From positions 1 to 64,000 of the forward strand of contig JAPFFF010000093.1 in the NCBI GenBank assembly GCA_039105265.1: a stretch of 64,000 bases of DNA. The letters are read 5' to 3'. A program made the position numbers and the translations under genes. This stretch comes from Tritrichomonas musculus. Lineage: Eukaryota; Parabasalia; Tritrichomonadida; Tritrichomonadidae. Below are positions 53,981-64,000 of the stretch, piece after piece. The notes under the pieces are model-generated. The model ran no database searches. It worked only from the letters and a program-made list of their open reading frames with translations, and was not told the origin of the DNA. Positions within the stretch are counted from its first letter, which is position 1. Every line of letters begins with the position of its first letter.

Positions 53981-54666
53981 TTATTCTTAATCTAACGTTT
54001 CTCACAAATGAACAGAGTTAAATAAAACACAAATCTCAAACACTTTTGTAAGATAATTAAAAACGATTTCGAAATTAAGTAAAATCAGTAAAGATTAAAG
54101 CTTAATCTCAGTTATTCTTAATCTAACATTTCTCACAAGTGAACAGAGTTAAATAAAACACAAATCTCAAACACTTTTGTAAGATAATTATAAACGATTT
54201 CGAAATTAAGTAAAATCAGTAAAAATTAAAGCTTAATCTCAGTTATTCTTATTCAAACGTTTCTCACAAGTGAACAGAGTTAAATAAAACACAAATCTCA
54301 AACACTTTTGTAAGATAATTGAAAACGATTTCGAAATTAATTAAAATCAATAAAAATTAAAGCTTAATCTCAGTTATTCTTATTCAAACGTTTCTCACAA
54401 GTGAACAGAGTTAAATAAAACACAAATCTCAAACACTTTTGTAAGATAATTGAAAACGATTTCGAAATTAAGTAAAATCAATAAAAATTAAAGCTTAATC
54501 TCAGTTATTCTTAATCTAACATTTCTCACAAATGAACAGAGTTAAATAAAACACAAATCTCAAACACTTTTGTAAGATAATTATAAACGATTTCGAAATT
54601 AAGTAAAATCAGTAAAAATTAAAGCTTAATCTCAGTTATTCTTAATCTAACATTTCTCACAAATGA

Positions 54667-54796
54667 ACAGAGTTAAATAAAACACAAATCTCAAACACTT
54701 TTGTAAGATAATTAAAAACGATTTCGAAATTAATTAAAATCAGTAAAATTAAAGCTTAATCTCAGTTATTCTTATTCAAACGTTTCTCACAAATGA
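54667..54796 (+). repeat. 130-bp unit, duplicate of the one at 30171
   Basis: The same missing a and the same aattaatt variant are seen as in 30171-30300, with the deletion near 54745 and the next unit starting at 54797. The distance between the two units is 24,496 bp. Together they account exactly for the 2-bp shortfall of the array against 488 x 131. Confidence 0.95.
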
Positions 54797-57700
54797 ACAG
54801 AGTTAAATAAAACACAAATCTCAAACACTTTTGTAAGATAATTATAAACGATTTCGAAATTAATTAAAATCAGTAAAAATTAAAGCTTAATCTCAGTTAT
54901 TCTTATTCAAACGTTTCTCACAAATGAACAGAGTTAAATAAAACACAAATCTCAAACACTTTTGTAAGATAATTAAAAACGATTTCGAAATTAAGTAAAA
55001 TCAGTAAAAATTAAAGCTTAATCTCAGTTATTCTTATTCAAACGTTTCTCACAAATGAACAGAGTTAAATAAAACACAAATCTCAAACACTTTTGTAAGA
55101 TAATTAAAAACGATTTCGAAATTAAGTAAAATCAGTAAAAATTAAAGCTTAATCTCAGTTATTCTTATTCAAACGTTTCTCACAAATGAACAGAGTTAAA
55201 TAAAACACAAATCTCAAACACTTTTGTAAGATAATTATAAACGATTTCGAAATTAAGTAAAATCAGTAAAAATTAAAGCTTAATCTCAGTTATTCTTAAT
55301 CTAACATTTCTCACAAGTGAACAGAGTTAAATAAAACACAAATCTCAAACACTTTTGTAAGATAATTATAAACGATTTCGAAATTAAGTAAAATCAGTAA
55401 AAATTAAAGCTTAATCTCAATTATTCTTATTCAAACGTTTCTCACAAGTGAACAGAGTTAAATAAAACACAAATCTCAAACACTTTTGTAAGATAATTAT
55501 AAACGATTTCGAAATTAAGTAAAATCAGTAAAAATTAAAGCTTAATCTCAGTTATTCTTATTCAAACGTTTCTCACAAATGAACAGAGTTAAATAAAACA
55601 CAAATCTCAAACACTTTTGTAAGATAATTAAAAACGATTTCGAAATTAAGTAAAATCAGTAAAAATTAAAGCTTAATCTCAATTATTCTTATTCAAACGT
55701 TTCTCACAAGTGAACAGAGTTAAATAAAACACAAATCTCAAACACTTTTGTAAGATAATTAAAAACGATTTCGAAATTAAGTAAAATCAGTAAAAATTAA
55801 AGCTTAATCTCAATTATTCTTATTCTAACATTTCTCACAAATGAACAGAGTTAAATAAAACACAAATCTCAAACACTTTTGTAAGATAATTAAAAACGAT
55901 TTCGAAATTAAGTAAAATCAATAAAAATTAAAGCTTAATCTCAGTTATTCTTATTCAAACGTTTCTCACAAGTGAACAGAGTTAAATAAAACACAAATCT
56001 CAAACACTTTTGTAAGATAATTGAAAACGATTTCGAAATTAAGTAAAATCAATAAAAATTAAAGCTTAATCTCAGTTATTCTTAATCTAACATTTCTCAC
56101 AAATGAACAGAGTTAAATAAAACACAAATCTCAAACACTTTTGTAAGATAATTATAAACGATTTCGAAATTAAGTAAAATCAGTAAAAATTAAAGCGCAA
56201 TATCAATTATTCTTATTCAAACGTTTCTCACAAGTGAACAGAGTTAAATAAAACACAAATCTCAAACACTTTTGTAAGATAATTAAAAACGATTTCGAAA
56301 TTAAGTAAAATCAGTAAAAATTAAAGCTTAATCTCAGTTATTCTTAATCTAACATTTCTCACAAATGAACAGAGTTAAATAAAACACAAATCTCAAACAC
56401 TTTTGTAAGATAATTAAAAACGATTTCGAAATTAAGTAAAATCAATAAAGATTAAATCGCAATATCAATTATTCTTATTCAAACGTTTCTCACAAGTGAA
56501 CAGAGTTAAATAAAACACAAATCTCAAACACTTTTGTAAGATAATTATAAACGATTTCGAAATTAAGTAAAATCAGTAAAAATTAAAGCTTAATCTCAGT
56601 TATTCTTATTCAAACGTTTCTCACAAATGAACAGAGTTAAATAAAACACAAATCTCAAACACTTTTGTAAGATAATTATAAACGATTTCGAAATTAAGTA
56701 AAATCAGTAAAAATTAAAGCTTAATCTCAGTTATTCTTATTCAAACGTTTCTCACAAGTGAACAGAGTTAAATAAAACACAAATCTCAAACACTTTTGTA
56801 AGATAATTAAAAACGATTTCGAAATTAAGTAAAATCAGTAAAAATTAAAGCTTAATCTCAGTTATTCTTATTCAAACGTTTCTCACAAATGAACAGAGTT
56901 AAATAAAACACAAATCTCAAACACTTTTGTAAGATAATTAAAAACGATTTCGAAATTAAGTAAAATCAGTAAAAATTAAAGCTTAATCTCAATTATTCTT
57001 ATTCAAACGTTTCTCACAAGTGAACAGAGTTAAATAAAACACAAATCTCAAACACTTTTGTAAGATAATTAAAAACGATTTCGAAATTAAGTAAAATCAG
57101 TAAAAATTAAAGCGCAATATCAATTATTCTTATTCAAACGTTTCTCACAAATGAACAGAGTTAAATAAAACACAAATCTCAAACACTTTTGTAAGATAAT
57201 TAAAAACGATTTCGAAATTAAGTAAAATCAATAAAGATTAAATCGCAATATCAATTATTCTTATTCAAACGTTTCTCACAAGTGAACAGAGTTAAATAAA
57301 ACACAAATCTCAAACACTTTTGTAAGATAATTAAAAACGATTTCGAAATTAAGTAAAATCAGTAAAAATTAAAGCTTAATCTCAATTATTCTTAATCTAA
57401 CATTTCTCACAAATGAACAGAGTTAAATAAAACACAAATCTCAAACACTTTTGTAAGATAATTAAAAACGATTTCGAAATTAAGTAAAATCAGTAAAAAT
57501 TAAAGCTTAATCTCAGTTATTCCTATTCAAACGTTTCTCACAAATGAACAGAGTTAAATAAAACACAAATCTCAAACACTTTTGTAAGATAATTAAAAAC
57601 GATTTCGAAATTAAGTAAAATCAGTAAAAATTAAAGCTTAATCTCAGTTATTCTTATTCAAACGTTTCTCACAAGTGAACAGAGTTAAATAAAACACAAA

Positions 57701-60700
57701 TCTCAAACACTTTTGTAAGATAATTAAAAACGATTTCGAAATTAAGTAAAATCAGTAAAAATTAAAGCTTAATCTCAGTTATTCTTAATCTAACATTTCT
57801 CACAAGTGAACAGAGTTAAATAAAACACAAATCTCAAACACTTTTGTAAGATAATTATAAACGATTTCGAAATTAAGTAAAATCAGTAAAAATTAAAGCT
57901 TAATCTCAGTTATTCTTAATCTAACATTTCTCACAAATGAACAGAGTTAAATAAAACACAAATCTCAAACACTTTTGTAAGATAATTAAAAACGATTTCG
58001 AAATTAAGTAAAATCAATAAAGATTAAATCGCAATATCAATTATTCTTATTCAAACGTTTCTCACAAGTGAACAGAGTTAAATAAAACATAAATCTCAAA
58101 CACTTTTGTAAGATAATTATAAACGATTTCGAAATTAAGTAAAATCAGTAAAAATTAAAGCTTAATCTCAGTTATTCTTATTCAAACGTTTCTCACAAAT
58201 GAACAGAGTTAAATAAAACACAAATCTCAAACACTTTTATAAGATAATTAAAAACGATTTCGAAATTAAGTAAAATCAGTAAAAATTAAAGCTTAATCTC
58301 AATTATTCTTATTCTAACATTTCTCACAAATGAACAGAGTTAAATAAAACACAAATCTCAAACACTTTTGTAAGATAATTAAAAACGATTTCGAAATTAA
58401 GTAAAATCAGTAAAAATTAAAGCTTAATCTCAGTTATTCTTATTCAAACGTTTCTCACAAGTGAACAGAGTTAAATAAAACACAAATCTCAAACACTTTT
58501 GTAAGATAATTGAAAACGATTTCGAAATTAAGTAAAATCAATAAAAATTAAAGCTTAATCTCAGTTATTCTTAATCTAACATTTCTCACAAATGAACAGA
58601 GTTAAATAAAACACAAATCTCAAACACTTTTGTAAGATAATTATAAACGATTTCGAAATTAAGTAAAATCAGTAAAAATTAAAGCGCAATATCAATTATT
58701 CTTATTCAAACGTTTCTCACAAGTGAACAGAGTTAAATAAAACACAAATCTCAAACACTTTTGTAAGATAATTAAAAACGATTTCGAAATTAAGTAAAAT
58801 CAGTAAAAATTAAAGCTTAATCTCAGTTATTCTTAATCTAACATTTCTCACAAATGAACAGAGTTAAATAAAACACAAATCTCAAACACTTTTGTAAGAT
58901 AATTAAAAACGATTTCGAAATTAAGTAAAATCAATAAAGATTAAATCGCAATATCAATTATTCTTATTCAAACGTTTCTCACAAGTGAACAGAGTTAAAT
59001 AAAACATAAATCTCAAACACTTTTGTAAGATAATTAAAAACGATTTCGAAATTAAGTAAAATCAGTAAAAATTAAAGCTTAATCTCAGTTATTCTTATTC
59101 AAACGTTTCTCACAAATGAACAGAGTTAAATAAAACACAAATCTCAAACACTTTTGTAAGATAATTAAAAACGATTTCGAAATTAAGTAAAATCAGTAAA
59201 AATTAAAGCTTAATCTCAGTTATTCTTATTCAAACGTTTCTCACAAGTGAACAGAGTTAAATAAAACATAAATCTCAAACACTTTTGTAAGATAATTATA
59301 AACGATTTCGAAATTAAGTAAAATCAGTAAAAATTAAAGCTTAATCTCAGTTATTCTTATTCAAACGTTTCTCACAAATGAACAGAGTTAAATAAAACAC
59401 AAATCTCAAACACTTTTGTAAGATAATTAAAAACGATTTCGAAATTAAGTAAAATCAGTAAAAATTAAAGCTTAATCTCAATTATTCTTATTCAAACGTT
59501 TCTCACAAGTGAACAGAGTTAAATAAAACACAAATCTCAAACACTTTTGTAAGATAATTAAAAACGATTTCGAAATTAAGTAAAATCAGTAAAAATTAAA
59601 GCGCAATATCAATTATTCTTATTCAAACGTTTCTCACAAATGAACAGAGTTAAATAAAACACAAATCTCAAACACTTTTGTAAGATAATTAAAAACGATT
59701 TCGAAATTAAGTAAAATCAATAAAGATTAAATCGCAATATCAATTATTCTTATTCAAACGTTTCTCACAAGTGAACAGAGTTAAATAAAACACAAATCTC
59801 AAACACTTTTGTAAGATAATTAAAAACGATTTCGAAATTAAGTAAAATCAGTAAAAATTAAAGCTTAATCTCAGTTATTCTTAATCTAACATTTCTCACA
59901 AATGAACAGAGTTAAATAAAACACAAATCTCAAACACTTTTGTAAGATAATTATAAACGATTTCGAAATTAAGTAAAATCAGTAAAAATTAAAGCGCAAT
60001 ATCAATTATTCTTATTCAAACGTTTCTCACAAGTGAACAGAGTTAAATAAAACACAAATCTCAAACACTTTTGTAAGATAATTAAAAACGATTTCGAAAT
60101 TAAGTAAAATCAGTAAAAATTAAAGCTTAATCTCAGTTATTCTTAATCTAACATTTCTCACAAATGAACAGAGTTAAATAAAACACAAATCTCAAACACT
60201 TTTGTAAGATAATTAAAAACGATTTCGAAATTAAGTAAAATCAGTAAAAATTAAAGCTTAATCTCAGTTATTCTTATTCAAACGTTTCTCACAAATGAAC
60301 AGAGTTAAATAAAACACAAATCTCAAACACTTTTGTAAGATAATTAAAAACGATTTCGAAATTAAGTAAAATCAGTAAAAATTAAAGCTTAATCTCAGTT
60401 ATTCTTAATCTAACATTTCTCACAAATGAACAGAGTTAAATAAAACACAAATCTCAAACACTTTTGTAAGATAATTATAAACGATTTCGAAATTAAGTAA
60501 AATCAGTAAAAATTAAAGCTTAATCTCAGTTATTCTTAATCTAACATTTCTCACAAATGAACAGAGTTAAATAAAACACAAATCTCAAACACTTTTGTAA
60601 GATAATTATAAACGATTTCGAAATTAAGTAAAATCAGTAAAAATTAAAGCGCAATATCAATTATTCTTATTCAAACGTTTCTCACAAATGAACAGAGTTA

Positions 60701-62204
60701 AATAAAACACAAATCTCAAACACTTTTGTAAGATAATTAAAAACGATTTCGAAATTAAGTAAAATCAGTAAAAATTAAAGCTTAATCTCAGTTATTCTTA
60801 TTCAAACGTTTCTCACAAATGAACAGAGTTAAATAAAACACAAATCTCAAACACTTTTGTAAGATAATTAAAAACGATTTCGAAATTAAGTAAAATCAAT
60901 AAAAATTAAAGCTTAATCTCAGTTATTCTTATTCAAACGTTTCTCACAAGTGAACAGAGTTAAATAAAACACAAATCTCAAACACTTTTGTAAGATAATT
61001 GAAAACGATTTCGAAATTAAGTAAAATCAATAAAAATTAAAGCTTAATCTCAGTTATTCTTAATCTAACATTTCTCACAAATGAACAGAGTTAAATAAAA
61101 CACAAATCTCAAACACTTTTGTAAGATAATTATAAACGATTTCGAAATTAAGTAAAATCAGTAAAAATTAAAGCTTAATCTCAGTTATTCTTATTCAAAC
61201 GTTTCTCACAAATGAACAGAGTTAAATAAAACACAAATCTCAAACACTTTTGTAAGATAATTAAAAACGATTTCGAAATTAAGTAAAATCAGTAAAAATT
61301 AAAGCTTAATCTCAGTTATTCTTAATCTAACATTTCTCACAAATGAACAGAGTTAAATAAAACACAAATCTCAAACACTTTTGTAAGATAATTATAAACG
61401 ATTTCGAAATTAAGTAAAATCAGTAAAAATTAAAGCTTAATCTCAGTTATTCTTATTCAAACGTTTCTCACAAATGAACAGAGTTAAATAAAACACAAAT
61501 CTCAAACACTTTTGTAAGATAATTATAAACGATTTCGAAATTAAGTAAAATCAGTAAAAATTAAAGCTTAATCTCAGTTATTCTTATTCAAACGTTTCTC
61601 ACAAGTGAACAGAGTTAAATAAAACACAAATCTCAAACACTTTTGTAAGATAATTATAAACGATTTCGAAATTAAGTAAAATCAGTAAAAATTAAAGCGC
61701 AATATCAATTATTCTTATTCAAACGTTTCTCACAAATGAACAGAGTTAAATAAAACACAAATCTCAAACACTTTTGTAAGATAATTAAAAACGATTTCGA
61801 AATTAAGTAAAATCAGTAAAAATTAAAGCTTAATCTCAGTTATTCTTAATCTAACATTTCTCACAAATGAACAGAGTTAAATAAAACACAAATCTCAAAC
61901 ACTTTTGTAAGATAATTATAAACGATTTCGAAATTAAGTAAAATCAGTAAAAATTAAAGCGCAATATCAATTATTCTTATTCAAACGTTTCTCACAAGTG
62001 AACAGAGTTAAATAAAACACAAATCTCAAACACTTTTGTAAGATAATTAAAAACGATTTCGAAATTAAGTAAAATCAGTAAAAATTAAAGCTTAATCTCA
62101 GTTATTCTTAATCTAACATTTCTCACAAATGAACAGAGTTAAATAAAACACAAATCTCAAACACTTTTGTAAGATAATTAAAAACGATTTCGAAATTAAG
62201 TAAA

Positions 62205-62370
62205 ATCAATAAAGATTAAAGCTTAATCTCAGTTATTCTTATTCAAACGTTTCTCACAAGTGAACAGAGTTAAATAAAACATAAATCTCAAACACTTTTG
62301 TAAGATAATTAAAAACGATTTCGAAATTAAGTAAAATCAATAAAAATTAAAGCTTAATATCAATTATTCT
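62205..62370 (+). repeat. Two adjacent private recombinant units
   Basis: Near 62211 a unit reads caataaagattaaa (R-form left) then gcttaatctcag (S-form right), the reverse of the H-form arrangement. In the next unit, near 62351, aaagcttaat (S-form) is followed by atcaatt (R-form), with the switch between unit positions 92 and 96. Neither combination was found elsewhere, so these look like recent short-tract exchanges. Confidence 0.8.
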
Positions 62371-63966
62371 TATTCAAACGTTTCTCACAAGTGAACAGAG
62401 TTAAATAAAACATAAATCTCAAACACTTTTGTAAGATAATTATAAACGATTTCGAAATTAAGTAAAATCAGTAAAAATTAAAGCTTAATCTCAGTTATTC
62501 TTATTCAAACGTTTCTCACAAATGAACAGAGTTAAATAAAACACAAATCTCAAACACTTTTGTAAGATAATTAAAAACGATTTCGAAATTAAGTAAAATC
62601 AGTAAAAATTAAAGCTTAATCTCAGTTATTCTTAATCTAACATTTCTCACAAATGAACAGAGTTAAATAAAACACAAATCTCAAACACTTTTGTAAGATA
62701 ATTAAAAACGATTTCGAAATTAAGTAAAATCAGTAAAAATTAAAGCTTAATCTCAGTTATTCTTATTCAAACGTTTCTCACAAATGAACAGAGTTAAATA
62801 AAACACAAATCTCAAACACTTTTGTAAGATAATTAAAAACGATTTCGAAATTAAGTAAAATCAGTAAAAATTAAAGCTTAATCTCAGTTATTCTTATTCA
62901 AACGTTTCTCACAAATGAACAGAGTTAAATAAAACACAAATCTCAAACACTTTTGTAAGATAATTATAAACGATTTCGAAATTAAGTAAAATCAGTAAAA
63001 ATTAAAGCTTAATCTCAGTTATTCTTATTCAAACGTTTCTCACAAATGAACAGAGTTAAATAAAACACAAATCTCAAACACTTTTGTAAGATAATTATAA
63101 ACGATTTCGAAATTAAGTAAAATCAGTAAAAATTAAAGCTTAATCTCAGTTATTCTTATTCAAACGTTTCTCACAAGTGAACAGAGTTAAATAAAACACA
63201 AATCTCAAACACTTTTGTAAGATAATTATAAACGATTTCGAAATTAAGTAAAATCAGTAAAAATTAAAGCGCAATATCAATTATTCTTATTCAAACGTTT
63301 CTCACAAATGAACAGAGTTAAATAAAACACAAATCTCAAACACTTTTGTAAGATAATTATAAACGATTTCGAAATTAAGTAAAATCAGTAAAAATTAAAG
63401 CTTAATCTCAGTTATTCTTATTCAAACGTTTCTCACAAGTGAACAGAGTTAAATAAAACACAAATCTCAAACACTTTTGTAAGATAATTATAAACGATTT
63501 CGAAATTAAGTAAAATCAGTAAAAATTAAAGCTTAATCTCAGTTATTCTTAATCTAACATTTCTCACAAATGAACAGAGTTAAATAAAACACAAATCTCA
63601 AACACTTTTGTAAGATAATTAAAAACGATTTCGAAATTAAGTAAAATCAATAAAGATTAAATCGCAATATCAATTATTCTTATTCAAACGTTTCTCACAA
63701 GTGAACAGAGTTAAATAAAACATAAATCTCAAACACTTTTGTAAGATAATTATAAACGATTTCGAAATTAAGTAAAATCAGTAAAAATTAAAGCTTAATC
63801 TCAGTTATTCTTATTCAAACGTTTCTCACAAATGAACAGAGTTAAATAAAACACAAATCTCAAACACTTTTATAAGATAATTAAAAACGATTTCGAAATT
63901 AAGTAAAATCAGTAAAAATTAAAGCTTAATCTCAGTTATTCTTATTCTAACATTTCTCACAAATGA

Positions 63967-64000
63967 ACAGAGTTAAATAAAACACAAATCTCAAACACTT
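63967..64000 (+). repeat. Partial trailing unit
   Basis: The first 34 bp of an ordinary unit, from acagagtt through caaacactt, are cut by the window end. The array clearly continues to the right. Its position fits the 131-bp register from 41 once the two single-base deletions are counted. Confidence 0.97.

Larger units (their letters stand above)
40400..54000. repeat. Zone II', second T-form/K-form zone
   Basis: T-form units occur at 42874, 43005, 44315, 48376, 48507, 49817, 52306, 52437 and 53747. Each set is a doublet 131 bp apart followed by a third unit exactly 1310 bp later. K-form units occur at 41221, 43579, 46723, 49081, 50653 and 53011, spaced 18, 24, 18, 12 and 18 units. The zone resembles the right part of zone II and is interrupted once by zone-III-type units at about 44.5-45.8 kb (H-forms at 44796 and 45713). 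Confidence 0.85.
48121..55226. repeat. Downstream copy of the 7.1 kb segmental duplication
   Basis: This is the partner of 23625-30730. The left edge is set by the mismatch at 48114 (caaatgaac) against the T-form unit at 23618. The right edge is set near 55229 (ataaacg) against 30733 (aaaaacg). Sharing of the rare one-base deletion and of the rare cagtaaagatt unit makes independent origin very unlikely. The same region also takes part in a local 30-unit tandem repeat, so it belongs to two overlapping duplication histories. Confidence 0.9.
1..64000. repeat. 131-bp AT-rich satellite DNA array, fills the window
   Basis: Directly visible: the landmark acagagtt recurs every 131 bp from 41 to 63967 with no interruption, giving about 488 head-to-tail units, all in one orientation. 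Typical unit composition is about 60 A, 19 C, 12 G and 40 T (24% G+C). Units differ at only about 20 recurring positions, numbered with the a of acagag as 1: 19 c/t, 37 g/a, 48 a/g, 49 a/t, 53 c/a, 68 g/t, 77 g/a, 82 a/g, 89 g/t, 91-92 tt/gc, 96 c/a, 100 g/a, 107 t/c, 110 t/a, 113 a/t, 117 g/a, 128 a/g and 130-131 ga/at. Arrays of this length and homogeneity are known from eukaryotic centromeric and pericentromeric heterochromatin. That location is inference here, since no flanking sequence is present. I do not recognise the family. Confidence 0.98.
1..64000. other. No genes, RNA genes or mobile elements seen in the array
   Basis: Each unit carries many stop codons on both strands (for example taa in gttaaataaa, and again in the complement, ttacttaattt). 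Because 131 leaves a remainder of 2 when divided by 3, any reading frame meets all three phases of the unit within three copies, so no long open frame can persist. I saw no unique sequence, no tRNA-like or rRNA-like stretch and no transposon ends or target duplications. All sequence is explained by the satellite unit and its variants. Confidence 0.95.
54000..64000. repeat. Zone III', second H-form-rich zone
   Basis: H-form units lie at 56192, 57109, 58681, 59598, 59991, 60646, 61694, 61956 and 63266, spaced 7, 12, 7, 3, 5, 8, 2 and 10 units. No T- or K-form unit was seen after 53747. The zone repeats zone III in blocks whose displacement changes from 187 to 190, 189, 181 and other unit counts. 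The part after about 60.5 kb is poorer in R-form units and has no single clear partner in the window. Confidence 0.85.

Noticed and set aside
1-64000. CRISPR-like array of direct repeats
   Set aside because: There are no unique spacers. The full 131 bp repeats directly, and variants are shared among many units.
1-64000. Repetitive coding sequence such as a large repeat protein
   Set aside because: Unit length is not a multiple of 3, and stop codons occur many times per unit on both strands.
1-64000. aataaa polyadenylation-like motifs in each unit (positions 10-15, and caataaa in some units)
   Set aside because: Expected by chance in A-rich repeats, and there is no transcription unit to terminate.
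1-64000. Telomeric or subtelomeric short repeats
   Set aside because: No short G-rich or T-rich simple repeat is present. The period is 131 bp throughout.

Overview
The whole 64 kb window is one uninterrupted array of a short AT-rich satellite DNA. The unit is 131 bp. Counting from the landmark acagagtt, the first unit starts at 41 and the last at 63967, a span of 63,926 bp, which equals 488 units minus 2 bp. The two missing bases are single-base deletions in two 130-bp units (30171-30300 and 54667-54796). Every unit lies head to tail on the same strand. I see no gene, RNA gene, transposon, unique spacer or other non-satellite sequence. The typical unit has about 24% G+C (60 A, 19 C, 12 G, 40 T, my hand count). 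A 64 kb homogeneous satellite points to a eukaryotic chromosome, most likely centromeric, pericentromeric or another constitutive heterochromatin block. I do not recognise the family and cannot name the species.

Units differ from each other at only about 20 diagnostic positions, and these recur as linked sets (haplotypes). Useful tags are: T-form (agtatacagag at unit positions 128-6), K-form (ttgaaaaag with ttttataag), R-form (caataaagattaaatcgcaatatcaa), S-form (cagtaaaaattaaagctt) and H-form (a hybrid of S and R, aaagcgcaatatc). Their order shows higher-order repeats (HORs) of several sizes. Zone I (41-5630) is two tandem blocks displaced by 21-23 units. Zone II (about 5.6-29.6 kb) carries the T- and K-forms in 10-, 30-, 33- and 39-unit repeats. 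Zone III (about 29.6-40.4 kb) lacks T- and K-forms and is rich in H-form. Zone II' (about 40.4-54.0 kb) and zone III' (54.0-64.0 kb) repeat the II to III order. A duplicated segment links them: 23.6-30.7 kb matches 48.1-55.2 kb at a displacement of exactly 187 units (24,496 bp).

The picture is a satellite that evolves by unequal exchange, block amplification and short-tract conversion at several scales at once, while unit length is held almost perfectly constant. Variation is uneven: unit positions 1-36 (except 19) and 54-76 (except 68) are nearly invariant, including a 10-bp palindrome atttcgaaat, while positions 77-131 carry most differences. Block boundaries below were found by eye and are good to about one unit.
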